64,000 nt of DNA from Proteromonas lacertae (taxonomy: Eukaryota > Sar > Bigyra > Opalinata > Proteromonadidae): the NCBI GenBank assembly GCA_002245135.1, contig NGBS01000590.1, positions 124,001 through 188,000 on the forward strand, in the 5' to 3' direction. Below are positions 1-12,721 of the stretch, piece after piece. The notes beneath the pieces were generated by a model, which did no database searches, had not been told where the DNA came from, and saw only the letters and a program-made list of their open reading frames with translations. Numbering within the stretch: position 1 is the first letter of the stretch; each line of letters starts with the position of its first letter. A program made the translations under genes and the position numbers.

Positions 1-3000
1 TTCCACGATTTTCGATTGAAAATAATAAAGTTCTTTGAGAATTATTCAATATACAACCAAAATCAAAATCATTTTGAGATAACCATAAATTGGGAAAGGC
101 TACATCAGCTACACATGGAATTGAATCTTTCTGAGGATGATCTTCATATCTTATATTCAATATTCCATTTATTTTACATGAGATTTTATCATCTTTATAA
201 TTTGGATCAAATTCTACTGTCACATTAGTTGATTCATTTGGTTCTAAATGGAATTCATTCATACTTAATAAGAATGGAGCTGCTATACTTATTATCACAT
301 CTAAACTTAACGTTGATATATTCTTAAATACAACTGTCTTACTTTGAACTTCACATGCAACTCCAGCTTCATATACATATTTAAATTCGATTTTCTCTTC
401 AGAACATTGAATTAATGGATTTATAAAGTTCACTTTTACTTCTGTTTTTATTGCTTCATTATTTCTTACTTCTCCATCAAATTTCGTCAAACAAGAAAAC
501 ATTTCCATCACTTCACAGGGTTTTTCACAACTTCCAGATATTACAAAATTACAAGCTGTATTTGGTTTTAATTCAATTGCATTGGGAGTTATTGTAAATA
601 TTGCTTCATAAGGTGATGTATCTTTCATTTTCTTTCTTCCAGCTATGGAATTCATTTCACTTTCCATCTTTGATTTATTGGCTTTAAACGCTTTTTCTTT
701 TTCTACTGCAGTTTGATTTATCCAAGTTAATCTTTGACTTCTTAAACCTCGGTTTTCTAATAAAAATACTCTTTCGATTGTTCTGTTTGTGAATTGATCA
801 CCAAAATCAATTACATCTACTGGATCTTCACAGAATAATGTTGTTCCTATACCTTTCGCTGTAACTGGAAGAATTACACTATCTCCTTCAGTTACTGCTA
901 TGTATATTGTATCTTTATATGCTAATACATCTTCCAACATGCAACTAACTACTATCTTTTGAGATTCTCCACTTTGTAATATACCATCAACTATATCAGT
1001 ATTAAAATGAAATCCTCGTTTAAAATCTAATTTATATGGAGCTGGAATTGGAGTTGGATTAGTTATTGTAAATTCTTTTGTATGAGTATCTAAACAAGTT
1101 ATATCACCAAATTTTATATGATTTAAATTTGACTTTATCACTGGTCCAAGTCCATTTGCTTCTAATACTAATACCAATGGTGGATATTGACTGCCAATTA
1201 TTTGAATATATAATGGAATTCTCATATCACCTAATTTCTCAGGGTTTAATTGAACTTGAATCATTTGAGTTGCCATTGGTCCAATTACACCTTTAGCTGG
1301 ATCAGGGAAATAACTACCAATCGATTTACTTCTTTCATCTTGTTCTGTTACTTCAAATCGAGCACTTAAATTGGATTTATTTTTTAATGTTAAAGTTCGA
1401 TAATAAGGATATCTTAAATAACAATCTCCATATTTCAAGGATTCTTCTAATAATTCTACTTCAGCTACTCGACATTCAGCACTTATTGGAATTGTTAATA
1501 ATGCTTCACCTACACTTTCAATATCAATTGCTAAACAATAATCATATACTTTTATTGTCTGAGATATGAAATTGATTTTGATTTTTTCTTCTCCTTCTGG
1601 TAATACTGTTGCTTTTGCTGGAATTATTTCGAATTCTTTATTTAAGAAATTACCATCTTGTGGAACTCGTAAATTGAATTTAAATGGAACAGAGGAAGTA
1701 TTTCTTAATATCAAATCAGTTGAGTTTAAAAACGCATAACTTACAATACCAAAATCTAATTTATTCTTATTGAAGAAGAATGTTGGACCAACTACATGTC
1801 CTTTTATTGTTAATACCACATTATTAGTTGCTCCTTTTAATGCAAATTCAAAATGATCACTAAATTCACCAAGAGTTGAACTTGTATAACATACTTCGAT
1901 TGTTACACTTTCTTCTATATCTAATTCACCTTCTGGTGGAGTAAATATCACATTTGGTTTTCGACATTTATCTATTAATTTATAAGCACATTTGATTGAT
2001 CCTTCATTGGTAAGTGATACTTCATATCGATGTGTTGAATTAATAAATATATCACCAATATCTAATACATCATAACTAAAATGAGCTTTTGGACCAACAC
2101 CTGAACCTGTTATTAACAATGGAATTCGATCTAATCTTCCTTCTAATTCACAAAAACATTTTATTTCAAAATCTGCTGATAATGTTGGATGGAATACTAC
2201 AGTTATTTCTATTTCACTATGTGACCAGATTTCACCTTCATTTGGAATGATTGATACATTTTTATCTTCAAATGCTAAACAATCACGATCTACTTGGGAA
2301 TGTAATATTTTATATTTTCTACTCACTAAAAGGGCCGATTTTGATTGATCTGTTAATGGTTCTAAATCCATTGTGGAGTTGTTTATACTGTTGTTCAAAT
2401 TACTTCCTGAATCAGATGGTAATATTTGAGCTTGTGGTTGGTTTAATTTACTTATTTCTTCTTCTTCTAATACATGTAATTCATTGTGTAATCTTTGTCT
2501 TTCTTTTTCATCATCATCTTCAGTTTGAAAGGCTTTCCACATAAAATGACATTTTGATGTTGAATTATTGATAATTTTGAATGTCTTTCTTGATTCTAAT
2601 GATAAATAAGTTGGATCCATTGATATTATTTGAGTACTTAAACCAATATCTAAATCTTGAGCTTGAGCTTTAAGATCAATCACTTTTGATAAATTCTCAC
2701 CATATACTAATACTAATGATGAAGCTAATGATTGTGTGGCATCTACTGGATATAATGTAACATCTAATGTAGTTAATCCATTGATTGGAATAGTTGGATT
2801 ATCTAATTTTACTTTGTAAGGTAGATTAATAAATGGACGAAGTACAGCAACTGAATCTCCTTGATTATATATTGTAATAGTCTTGGTTGTTTCTAATCGA
2901 CAAGGGACTGTACCAAAATCTAATACATCTTGACATATTAAGACAGGATGACGACCTGGAGCACTAATTGAGACTAAGAATTTTTCTCTTTCAGTTATAC

Positions 3001-3548
3001 ATAATAATTCTGCATGATAATCTTTTCTTTCGTGTGGTGCAAATGTAACATTGTATTTTACAGATAATCCTGGTGCTACTGAACCATCTGGGTTTCTATT
3101 TGCTGATTCTGCATCTAGTTCTACTTTAAAATATGGATCATCTAATTTTTGGACTGTCAAACGTCTTGGAACCTATTATATAAAATCAAATTACGATTTA
3201 ATGAAAATACTGAATCTTGATTTCTGAATGTTAATGGTTGGGTATATGTATGATGTTCCTCATAATTAGCAAATACTATAGAGTTTGGAAAAGGTTGAAA
3301 TAGAGGACAATCCAAATCAACACTACATTTCGGGTTTGCTGATGTTTCATGAAGATCCAAATGCTATATTATAAATAATAAATATATACTTCAACTATTT
3401 CTGGTATTTCTGGTTTTGTTAATGCTCTAGTTTTGATTGATATGTCTTTATGTGTATAAGCTGGAACAATCTTCTAAAAAATGAGATGAATAGAGTATAC
3501 AGTTGTCAGTTTATTGGTATTTCCAATCTCAGTAAGGTTGTTTGACAT
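1..3548 (-). CDS. HYDIN: HYDIN, N-terminal part (runs off left edge)
   Basis: HYDIN is the giant ASH/MSP-domain protein of the ciliary central pair. About 1,150 residues are visible from the ATG at 3548 leftwards, and the frame is still open at base 1. The start MSNNLTEIGNTNKLTT is followed by three short introns (3474-3500, 3364-3389, 3173-3210), then an uninterrupted exon of more than 3.1 kb. Splicing the third intron joins FRNQDS to VPRRLTVQKLDDPYFKV, a typical ASH-domain opening. Repeated beta-rich ASH units follow, and the stretch QFTNRTIERVFLLENRG is a HYDIN-type signature. The C-terminal three quarters lie outside the window. A separate HYDIN C-terminal piece lies on the opposite strand at 12722-15190. 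The family call is firm; whether the gene is intact to the left cannot be seen. Confidence 0.85.
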
Positions 3549-3586
3549 GAAAAAAAATAAAACTGTTTTTTAAAAAACGTATTGAA

Positions 3587-3597
3587 TCAAGCTTTTG
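3587..3597. promoter_or_regulatory. TCAAGCTTTTG element upstream of HYDIN
   Basis: Lies about 40 bp upstream of the HYDIN ATG (3548) inside an imperfect palindrome TCAAGCTTTTGCTTGA. Same core as at the other promoters in this window. Confidence 0.4.
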
Positions 3598-3716
3598 CTT
3601 GAAAATATAAATTCAAAAATGTATTTTCAATTTAATCTATTATTCTGGTTATATACAACAGGTTAAGAATATATAAATATATGTATATAAATACTGAAAT
3701 CAAATACAAATTATTA

Positions 3717-4967
3717 CTATTCTTCTTTGGGTAGATTTTTATTTATCATATTCTCAGCCTCTACATCAGCTAAATTATTAATTAACTGTTTCATATCATC
3801 CATAATCCCAACTCTCTTATGTACAGTCGATTCTATCACAACCATAAGATCTTCCATCTCATCCACCTTCTTAAAGAAATTATCAGCTTTCTCAACATCC
3901 CAACTCATTGCATTATATCCTTTAGTACGTTTATAAGCATCTAATGCCTTAGCTTTCTCATGAAATAGCTTCTTATATGCTTCTAATTCTACTTCCAACT
4001 GTGCAGCGTGTTGTCTCAATGAATCTGCTTCAATTTCTGCTTTTACTCTAGCTTTTACATCTTCACTCAACTTCTCTTTCTTTACTTTTTCTTCTAATAG
4101 TTTATTATAATCTTTTTCTAGTGAAATATATTTGTAATTCAATTTATCTAATAATTGAATTGTTGAACCAAACAGTGTGTTTTGAAACAATCCTAACTCT
4201 GGATTAACTGATGTTATCTTTCTTAATAATGGTCTATGTAGATGAAATAACTCTAATATTTCATGTTCCAAGTCATTTACTTTCTCATTTGCAATTTGTG
4301 TTTTTAAAGTGTCTTCAAATATTGTTAATAGATTACTATACAAAGGATTCTCTTTTACTGTATGAGTGACATTTGGTTGGGCTTCTTTAACGATTTGTCC
4401 ACATATATCTAAATCATTTGCCACTCTATTAAAATAAAATATAATAATTGTAAGTATATATACAATGGGAATGATTTAAATGAATGTCTTATCTCTTCTA
4501 ATGTTGGATCAACAAAATGTAAATTACTTGATGTTCTTTTAATATATTGAGGAGTATCTAATAATAATGCTTTTCTTATAATTTCTTGAGATTCATTCAT
4601 TTCATTTTCCTTATGCCTTGGTGTGACTAATGCAGCTGTGTTAATTCTTCCGTGTGTAGGTGAAGTGAGTGGTGTACTACCATATTTTTTTGTTATTTTA
4701 CTTCTTCTTGGGGTTGTATAAGATGAGCGAGAAGTTGGAGCGTGAGGAGTGATGGAATTATTCCTCCAAAATCGATTTTTTATATTATCTGATGGAGTTT
4801 TTAGAAACATATTTACATCTGGAGTTCTTAGTGAAAATCTTAATTAGTATATAATTTAAATTATACTTTGTCACAATATCTTCTTCTTCTATTTCTTCAT
4901 CATCATCAATACTCAAAGGAGGTAAATTAGGTTTATATTTTTTAATTGGTGAGAATTCTTCTTCCAT
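3717..4967 (-). CDS. Unrecognised coiled-coil protein with TP motifs
   Basis: Three exons, introns 4839-4866 and 4426-4463, give about 394 residues starting MEEEFSPIKKYKPNLPPLSI. The first 130 residues are basic, disordered-looking and rich in Thr-Pro and Ser-Pro steps (FSLRTPDVN, LTSPTHGR, LVTPRHKE), which look like CDK-type phosphosites. The last 200 residues are helical and charged and predict a long coiled coil (KVKKEKLSEDVKARVKAEIE). I do not recognise a family. The gene is divergent from Aurora kinase with only about 106 bp between the start codons, so they probably share a promoter. A Spc24-like gene lies just beyond Aurora. A mitotic role is an inference from neighbours and TP sites only. 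Confidence 0.75.
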
Positions 4968-5021
4968 TTTCCTATAATATCATTCAATAAATAATTTTGA
5001 AAGAATCTGTTTTATTATAAC

Positions 5022-5030
5022 TCAAGCTTT
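5022..5030. promoter_or_regulatory. TCAAGCTTT element between coiled-coil gene and Aurora
   Basis: Core TCAAGCTTT followed by ATTGTCAA, 44-55 bp from both divergent start codons. The same core recurs upstream of other genes in this window. A promoter role is inferred from position and recurrence. Confidence 0.4.
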
Positions 5031-5073
5031 ATTGTCAAACTTACAGTTTATTTTTTTAATTCTTTCTTTTATA

Positions 5074-5978
5074 ATGGAAACCTCAAATAATACGCAACAA
5101 TCTTCTTCAATGAAGCAGACATGGACTTTAGACGACTTTGAGATTGGCAAACCTTTGGGAAAAGGAAGATTTGGAACAGTGTATTTAGCTAGGGAGAAAT
5201 CATCGCAATTTATTGTTGCATTAAAGGTATTATCGAAACGTATGATTAAACAATGTAAACAAGAACACCAACTCAGAAGAGAAATAGAAATTCAATCACA
5301 TTTAAGGTATTAGTGAATAAATTATACATTTATTAGACACAAAAATATAGCACATTTGTATGGTTTATTCGATGATAATAAAAAGATATATCTCATATTG
5401 GAATATTGTCCAAAAGGTGAGTTATACAACGAACTCTGTAAATTCAAAAGAATAAAAGAAAAACAAGCAGCTGTATATGTAAAATCATTAACAGAAGCGT
5501 TAATTTATTGTCATCAGAAATGTATAATACACCGTGACTTAAAACCAGAAAATATATTATTAGGATATAATGTATAAAAATGTAAAATTATAACATATAG
5601 GGAGAAGTAAAGATATCAGATTTTGGATCAGCAATCCATGCACCTAGTTCTCGTCGTTTATCACTGTGTGGAACATTGGATTATTTACCACCAGAAATGA
5701 TAGAAGGAAAGCATTATGATGATAACGTAGACACATGGTCGTTAGGTGTGTTAATTTATGAATTATTAGTAGGAAAACCACCATTTGAAGCAGAAGGATA
5801 TGATCAAACTTATAAAAGGATATGTGATGTTGATTTAAAATTCCCCCAAAGTGTTTCTTCTGAAGGAAAAGATCTTATAAAACAGATTTTGGTGAAGGAT
5901 CCAGAGAAGAGAATTAAATTGGATGATATTTTGATACACCCTTGGATTGTACATAATACAAGACATAGAATGAATTAA
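5074..5978 (+). CDS. Aurora-type serine/threonine kinase
   Basis: Aurora kinases phosphorylate centrosomal, spindle and kinetochore proteins. Three exons (introns 5307-5336 and 5572-5600) encode about 281 residues, the length of a bare Aurora kinase domain with a short N-terminus. Visible motifs are the glycine loop [11 protein letters not shown], the VAIK-type lysine in [10 protein letters not shown], the catalytic loop [11 protein letters not shown] in [16 protein letters not shown], and the Aurora hallmark [15 protein letters not shown]. In the activation loop RRLSLCGT a Ser occupies the position of the phosphorylated Thr288 of human Aurora A. I chose the ATG at 5074 because upstream codons in frame have only TTG. 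A Spc24-like kinetochore gene lies downstream on the other strand. The kinase call is very firm; A or B subtype cannot be assigned. Confidence 0.95.
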
Positions 5979-6159
5979 CTCTATCGCTTAATCTCAACTT
6001 TTTCTCATCAGTTAGTATAACCTTATTTTAGTCTTATATATAATAACAATAAGTTTTTAATTTTAAGTTATTTATTTAATTTTTCTATTATTCTGGTTGA
6101 AATTTAATAAAAATAAAGTAAAAAAAAAGTTATAAAAATAAGTAAATAATAATCATTAA

Positions 6160-6797
6160 CTAATCTACAAGATATAATTCCCACAATTGATTTATTCTAT
6201 CAAATTTAGGTAAATCGTTTAAATCAAATTTCTTTAACATATCTCCTACAATTAAACCAGAACAGTCATTTGGATTCGATCTATTCCAATGGATCTTTGT
6301 TATATTTTTATATAAATACAATAAATTTCTATCAATAATATAAAAGATAGAAATACTCTGAATGTTGTATTTTTGCATCTAGTTCTTCTATTTTTGTATG
6401 ATCAACTCTATTTTCTCTGATTCTTCATCCAATGATAATATTTTGGTTTTTGTTTCTTTCACTTTAGACTCAAATTTGTTTAAATCACGTTCTAGTTCAT
6501 TCTTTGCTCTTTCTGTTTCAATAAGTTCTACATTCCGTTCTTGCACAATTTTTATCATCTCTTCTATATTCTGAGCAATAACTGACTCTTCATTCTGCAT
6601 GTCTATAAGATAATTGATAAAATTTTACTTCTTATTGCATCACACATTTCTTTTTGGTTATTATCACTTTTTTCATCTATTTGGTTTAGTTTCTGTTTTA
6701 TATGTTGTATTTTCTCAAAATCATCATTCAATAAATAAACTGAAGAGAGATCATGTAAAATAGAAAGAGTTTCTTCCCATGACAAATCTTCAGACAT
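6160..6797 (-). CDS. Spc24-like kinetochore protein (frame break inside)
   Basis: Spc24 is the NDC80-complex subunit whose C-terminal globular domain docks on the inner kinetochore. The protein starts MSEDLSWEETLSILHDLSSV, continues into a coiled coil (ERAKNELERDLNKFESKVKE) and ends in a small domain with the Spc24-like pattern LYKNITKIHWNRSNPND, then FDLNDLPKFDRINQLWEL. Intron 1 is 6603-6628 and an intron at 6329-6356 restores the last exon. In between, the frame hits TAG at 6388-6390. One extra A in the adjacent A5 run would make the coiled coil continuous (IIQKIEELDAKIQHSE), so a missing base in the assembly is likely. About 188 residues fit the family. The assignment rests on the short C-terminal pattern and is moderate. 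Confidence 0.6.
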
Positions 6798-6835
6798 TGT
6801 AAACAACAAAACAAAATTTAAAAAGTGTTCAAGCC

Positions 6836-6850
6836 TTGACAAGCTTTTTA
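6836..6850. promoter_or_regulatory. ACAAGCTTTTT element between Spc24-like and SPFH genes
   Basis: TTGACAAGCTTTTTA sits in the 81-bp divergent spacer, about 40 bp upstream of Spc24 and 30 bp upstream of the SPFH gene. It is a variant of the TCAAGCTTT core found at other promoters here. Confidence 0.4.
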
Positions 6851-6878
6851 GAAAAACTGAAATTTGTTTAAGTGAAAT

Positions 6879-7968
6879 ATGAATATTGTAGGACTTGTTT
6901 TTCTTATCATCGGTATTGTAATAGCCTTGTTCATATTGTTCTACTTATTGAAATGGGTGGTTACTGGTTTCTCTCTTGTTAAAGAAAAAGAAGTAATGAT
7001 CATCGAAAGATTTGGTAAATATCATTCTATGTGTACTCCTGGAATTAATTGGACATGGCCGTTTATTGATCGATTTAAAGTATCATAATCTCTTATTCTT
7101 TACACTATAGAGTTATCATGTAAGATACTACAACACAAATCAATCAGCAGGTGGTGAAGTTGTTCAATTGATAGATAGAACAGAGACAAAAATCTCTACA
7201 CAAAATGAAGTTATGGACTTTCCAAAACAGACAGTTATTACTCGAGATAATGCTAAGATTCAATTGGATGCTATTTTAGGATATAAAATTGTCAATGCTA
7301 AAGCTATGGTTTATTCTTGTCAAAATCTTCCTTATATTTTATCTAAATTAATGCAAGCTCAAGTATGTTATTATAAATTAATAAAATTGTTTATTATTAT
7401 TGTATAGTTGCGTAATACTGCTGGTTTATTAGATGTTGATCAAATTATAGAAGATTCCACCAAATTAGATTCTGTGATGGGTGATGTTGATGCAGTTGCT
7501 AGAGATTGGGGTGTGCAAATAAATCTATTAAAAATTCAACAAGTTTCAGCTGGAGATTTAAATGACGCTTTACAGGAAAAAATGAAAGCTGAATTTGAGA
7601 ATAGTAAAATCATCACAGAGTCAAAATCAAAGAGGCAACAAGCAATAATCAATGCTGAAGCTAATAGAGATAAATTAGTAAAAGAAGCTGAAGGTAATAG
7701 TCAAAATATTATATCTAATGCTAAGGGTGAAGCTAAAGCTATTTTAAATCGTGCTGAAGGTGAAGCAAAGTCAATCAAGGAAATATCAAGAGCAGTTAAA
7801 AAATCAGGTCAAAATCCTGCTAAATACCTATTGACAATAAAATATATCAATATATTATCATATATAATCACATTAAAGAGTGTCAATATTGAATTAATGC
7901 CAGCAAAACCATTATTGTTAAATGCTGCTTCAACTCTTGGAATGAACACTGTTATACCATCACATTAG
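6879..7968 (+). CDS. Stomatin/SPFH-domain protein (paraslipin-like)
   Basis: SPFH proteins are membrane scaffolds; the paraslipin/SLP-2 branch is usually mitochondrial. Introns 7080-7110 and 7363-7407 give about 337 residues. Residues 1-30 form one hydrophobic helix (VFLIIGIVIALFILFYLL). The SPFH core follows: KEVMIIERFGKYH, GINWTWPFIDRF, then DRTETKISTQNEVMDFPKQ, the paraslipin-type segment DFPKQTVITRDNA, and an AEANRDKLVKEAEG helical repeat. Splicing at 7110 gives SYHVRYYN, matching the family strand after the WPF motif. The C-terminal KYLLTIKYINILS segment matches the usual KYIEAL region but is divergent. Location in mitochondrion or plasma membrane cannot be read from the sequence. Confidence 0.88.
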
Positions 7969-8093
7969 TTGAAATTTATGAATATTATAAATGTAATATG
8001 TTGTTCTTTTATTGTTGACTTTTTTTCTATTCATTCTTATGTTTAATTCCAAATAAAGAAAATAATATCATCATTATATCATAATTCAATATC

Positions 8094-11000
8094 TTATCTA
8101 TCCAAATATCTGATTTTAGAAATACATAAGTATAAACATAAAATCATCACAAATATGGCAATTAATTGATAACCAACAAAATTCCATAACAAATCATATC
8201 TCATTCCATAAAAATCAATGAAATATTCATGAATTGTCAAAGTAATATTACCTTCAATACGAACATTTGGACAAACAGCTTTATTTGTTTCAAAATTATC
8301 ACATTTGAACTGATTAATAGCTGCTGCTTGTATTGCATACATTGTTGGATTTACCCAAAATAACCACTTCCAAGGAGCTTTCAAAGAAGGATATGGAGTT
8401 AAAAATCCAGTAAATGTCATTAACACACTTATTAATAACCCAATTAATGTTGCAGCAACACCATCACTTGGAAATAAATATGAGAAACATTGAGCTAATA
8501 AAGAGCAAAACATAAACCATTCAAATGTCACTAAGAATTGAATTAATACTTTCTTTATATCACCATCTAATCCAACCATTGGATAGAATATCAGATTAAA
8601 TACCAATGATATTATGAATATGTAAACTGCTTCAACAAATACAATAGAAAACAAATGTGCAAATGGATGATATGTTTTCATTGCATCTTCTCTATAAAAC
8701 ATCATTCTGGATGATGTAATAAACTCAACAATTGGTAACATACAATTTGCTCCACTTGACATCATGTTTATACTTATTCCAGCAAATTTACTTTGAAGTC
8801 CACCTTGATAACTATCATCTACTTGAAAATATACAATACTAACAGCAAATATAACCATGAAGATTTCTTCAAATCTAGCCAAATTAAAATCAAGTTTTCT
8901 CCAATTCATTCGGAAATTTCTTTTAGTTACTTCATAGATTTGTTTGAATATTGAAACAGAATATTTGGATTTTGATTTGACTGATGGTTGATCAGAATTC
9001 TTTATTTCATTTATTATATTCAAATTATCTTCATACAATTTGTTTTTCATATAATAATCACCAAATTGAATAGTATTTTTACCATCTACACCAGCACCTG
9101 TTACTTCTAACATCCAACTAGCTGGATTTTCATTCTCTTTAATCTTTAGAACATTTTCTATCTCACTTACATATTCTACCACTTTTGAACCATGTTCACC
9201 TAATGGACCTAAATAAACTACTTTTCCACCTCTTTCTAACAATAATACATCACTAAATAATTCAAATATTTCATAAGATGGTTGATGGATTGTACAAATT
9301 ATACTTCTTCCACATTCACCTATCTTATTCAACATCTTACATACTAATAAAGCTGATGAACTATCTAATCCAGTTGTTGGTTCATCTAAGAATAATATTG
9401 AGGGATTAGCTGCTAATTCTATTCCAATCATCACCAATTTTCTTATACCCATTGGCAAACCATTCTCTTTTGTTCCTATCATCATATTCTTATATTCACT
9501 TAATCCTAATAATTCGATTGTTTCATCTACATACTTCACTATCATATTATCTTTGGGATTTCCCGGATATCTTAATCTTGCATTAAACATCAATGCATCT
9601 TTGACTGTCTCAGTTTCAGGTAATGTATCTTCTTGTTCTACATATCCACTTAACATACACAAATCATTGGGTTTATATTCTTTACCATTCAATAAGAATT
9701 TACCTTCTATTTTTCCTTGTGTTTTTCTATTTGCTAATACATCCAATAATGTTGTTTTACCAGCACCACTAGCTCCCATTAAAGCAGTCATACTGTGAGC
9801 TCTTACAAATCCACTTACATCATTCAATAACACTTTATCTACTTTTCTTTTTGTTATTGGATCTTTTACTCTTACACTGTATTTGACATGTTCAAATGTA
9901 AAATCTATATTCTTTATTGGATTATCAAGTGAACTAGTTTTCTTTTCATTCATATGTTTCTTCAATTTTTCTATCTTTTTCACTGAATCTTTGTCTACTG
10001 TTTTACTTGGATAGAATGGATCATATTGAAAGTAATGAACTACTATTACTTGACATATTACAAAGAAGATATGTTCACATAACATGATTATTAATGAATA
10101 CCATATTTCACTTCTCTCTGTTGGAAAATCAAATGCTCCAAGATATATCTCAGATTCTTCTTTTGTATATTTATTACTTGTAAATTCATTTATAAGTAAA
10201 GCTTTTATTATATGTGCAAGTGGACTGAAATAATAGAATTCAATTAACCAAATTGGAATACTCTTTCTGGTTATACTAAAACCATTAAACACATTCATAA
10301 TAAAATTGGCTACTGACAAAATTGCACTTAATCCACCCATTGTATCACATAGATAAACAAATATTTCATAAAAAGAATAAAAAGTAATATAACCAAGAAA
10401 TAATATCAAAATATGTATGAAATAATATTCACCATTATTATCAAATGAAAATCCCATCATTGAATAGATTATTGTCCCATATACTATAGTTTCAAGAAAT
10501 TGAAGTAAATAACGACTAATTACTGAAGTAACAATATAAGAACTACTACTATAATATCCTTGTTTCAACTGTTTATATAATGGTGGTTTATTAAAAAATG
10601 ATGGATATATTACACCTAAAGTAGCATTGAGAAGCGTTCCTAATACCATAAATATCCCTCCTGTTTTAGATATAAAATCATTCTTATCAAGTCCAAAGAA
10701 GATCCAACCAAGTAATACACCAGCTATCATTTGTTGAACTATTCTTCCTACAATTACACCAGGATTCTTGTATATATTCTTACAGTGATAATTGAACAAA
10801 TAACATAACTGTTGAATGTAAGACATTGTATGTTTTTGATGAAACATTAAATCATTATAATTATTGTGAATTTCTTTGGATGGAATTGTTTCTTCATTTA
10901 CTTCTCTTTCAATCTTTTCAAAACTTTCACTCTTATGATATAACTCAACCATTGACTTTGTATCAACATTCACACTTTCATCTTTTCGAAATGATAATCT

Positions 11001-12044
11001 TGATTCTTCTTTTCCCATATCTGATAAAAATGAACCAATATCTTTATTATTTGGAATATTATAACCAATTGAATTGAAATACTTCATAATACACTCTTCA
11101 TTTGATGATCCACCATAAATTATTTCACCTTCACTCAGTATTATCACATTATCAAACAGTTTTATTACCTCTGGATCTGGCTGTAATAAGTGACATACTA
11201 AAATTCCTTCAAATATCTTTACCCATTGATTTAGGAATTTACATATGTCATAGGTTACTGCACTATCTAAACCAGTACTAACTTTATCCAATAACAATAC
11301 TCTGGCTGGACCAGCTAATGCCTCACCTAATGTAACTCTTTTCTTTTCACCTCCACTAATACCTCGAATCATTTCATCACCTACTACTGTATTTTCACAG
11401 ATATTCAATCCCAACTTTTCTATCAACAGTTTGGTTTTATTACTCACATCAGCTTCTAATCTGTAATGGCCTTTCTTTGATAGATTACCTTTACCATTCA
11501 AACAATGAACTGCAAAGTCTAATGTTTCTTTCACAGTCAAATTGCCTAACTGAATGTCATTTTGACCACAGAAACTACACAATTTCTTCCAGTTCAAACT
11601 CTCGATTGGCTTACCATCACATTTCACACTTCCTGTGTGTTTACTGGATGGAATATAACCTGCCAATGCCTTTAAGAACGATGTAGTACCAGAAGAAGGA
11701 GGGCCAAATACCTAATTGCTTATAAGTATGTTTTATACTAACGTTGATGAACCAGACTTGAAGTGATAAGTCACATCCTTAAGAACCACTTGATTTTTCT
11801 TACTTGATAAACCTAATCCATCCACTACTTGACTGTAAACTCCAGTAACAATGTTTGGAATATCATTATACTCTCTTTTCTTCTTCTTTACCTCATAGGT
11901 GTAGTTTTTAATAACAATATCAACTTTTGGTAAGTCGGGTAAAAATGTTTTTAGCTCCTTTGCATATTTCACATACTCTGATTTTTCTATATTTTCGTCA
12001 TCTGTTATACATACACTAACTGGTAGATGATTAACATTACTCAT
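8094..12044 (-). CDS. Full-size PDR-type ABCG transporter 1
   Basis: Predicted plasma-membrane ATP-driven exporter with order NBD1-TMD1-NBD2-TMD2, about 1,307 residues, the normal size for the pleiotropic drug resistance group. One intron only (11712-11738), just before the first P-loop. NBD1 is degenerate: Walker A reads GPPSSGTTS with Thr for the catalytic Lys, and Walker B reads LLLDKVSTGLDS with Lys for the Glu, but its signature ISGGEKKR is good. NBD2 has a good Walker A (GASGAGKTT) and Walker B (LFLDEPTTGLDS), but the signature is replaced by LPMGIRK. One composite ATP site is therefore catalytic and the other is not, as in yeast Pdr5. About six hydrophobic helices follow each NBD. Start chosen at the ATG at 12044 rather than an upstream TTG. 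Substrate unknown. Confidence 0.93.
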
Positions 12045-12721
12045 TATCAATTCAGTTAAAGTATTGGTTAATAATAATGATTGGCGGTAATTAGTCCATT
12101 TCGCGGCTTAAGTATTGGGTGTCTTTTATTTTACTATCTCCTGTAAAATATATAGTATAACATACATATAATTAATCACATTATTACTTTCTATTTTAAT
12201 CACTTCATCCTGAAGGAAAAAATAATACAAATATTATAGAGTTTTGTTGTAAAAATTATAATTCCCCTATATAATTCCAACATAAATGGCATAAACCTAA
12301 TCCATTAGCAAAATCACTAAAACTAATTATACTCCAAAAATTATATTAGTAAACGTTTGAGAACTATGAATAAAGGTAATAAAGTACAAATATCCTGTAA
12401 ATACACCAATATTCCATAACTACATTAGCTTATTGCACTATTTTAGCTTAAATTTCAACATATGTACTTCCAAATTACCAATCTCAACTATTTAATAGTC
12501 TAATAGTGTATTACAAAATAATTTAGATGTTCCAATTCTCTAGGTTATAACATTTTGAATTAAAAAACAATTTAACTGCTTAAAATACTTCATGTTATTT
12601 AAACGCTTTAAGGTTAAGTTTTTTTTCAATGTTAAATCTACTTTACCATTACTTCAATATTTCTTAATTTAAGAATTTTCTGAAAAATTCTCAAACTTAT
12701 GTTAGGTTTGAGTTGTTATAA
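12045..12721. other. Intergenic stretch without recognisable gene
   Basis: About 680 bp of very AT-rich DNA between the ABCG start and the HYDIN C-terminal reading frame. All frames are broken. I see no RNA gene, no HYDIN-like remnant and no clear copy of the TCAAGCTTT element. It should contain the ABCG promoter. Confidence 0.6.

Noticed and set aside
1-2544. Several plus-strand open frames of 60-100 codons
   Set aside because: Shadows of the HYDIN exon on the minus strand; low-complexity Leu/His/Ile composition.
12045-12721. Possible missing 5' exons of the HYDIN fragment
   Set aside because: I looked for ASH-like coding segments in all plus frames and saw none; only AT-rich noncoding sequence.
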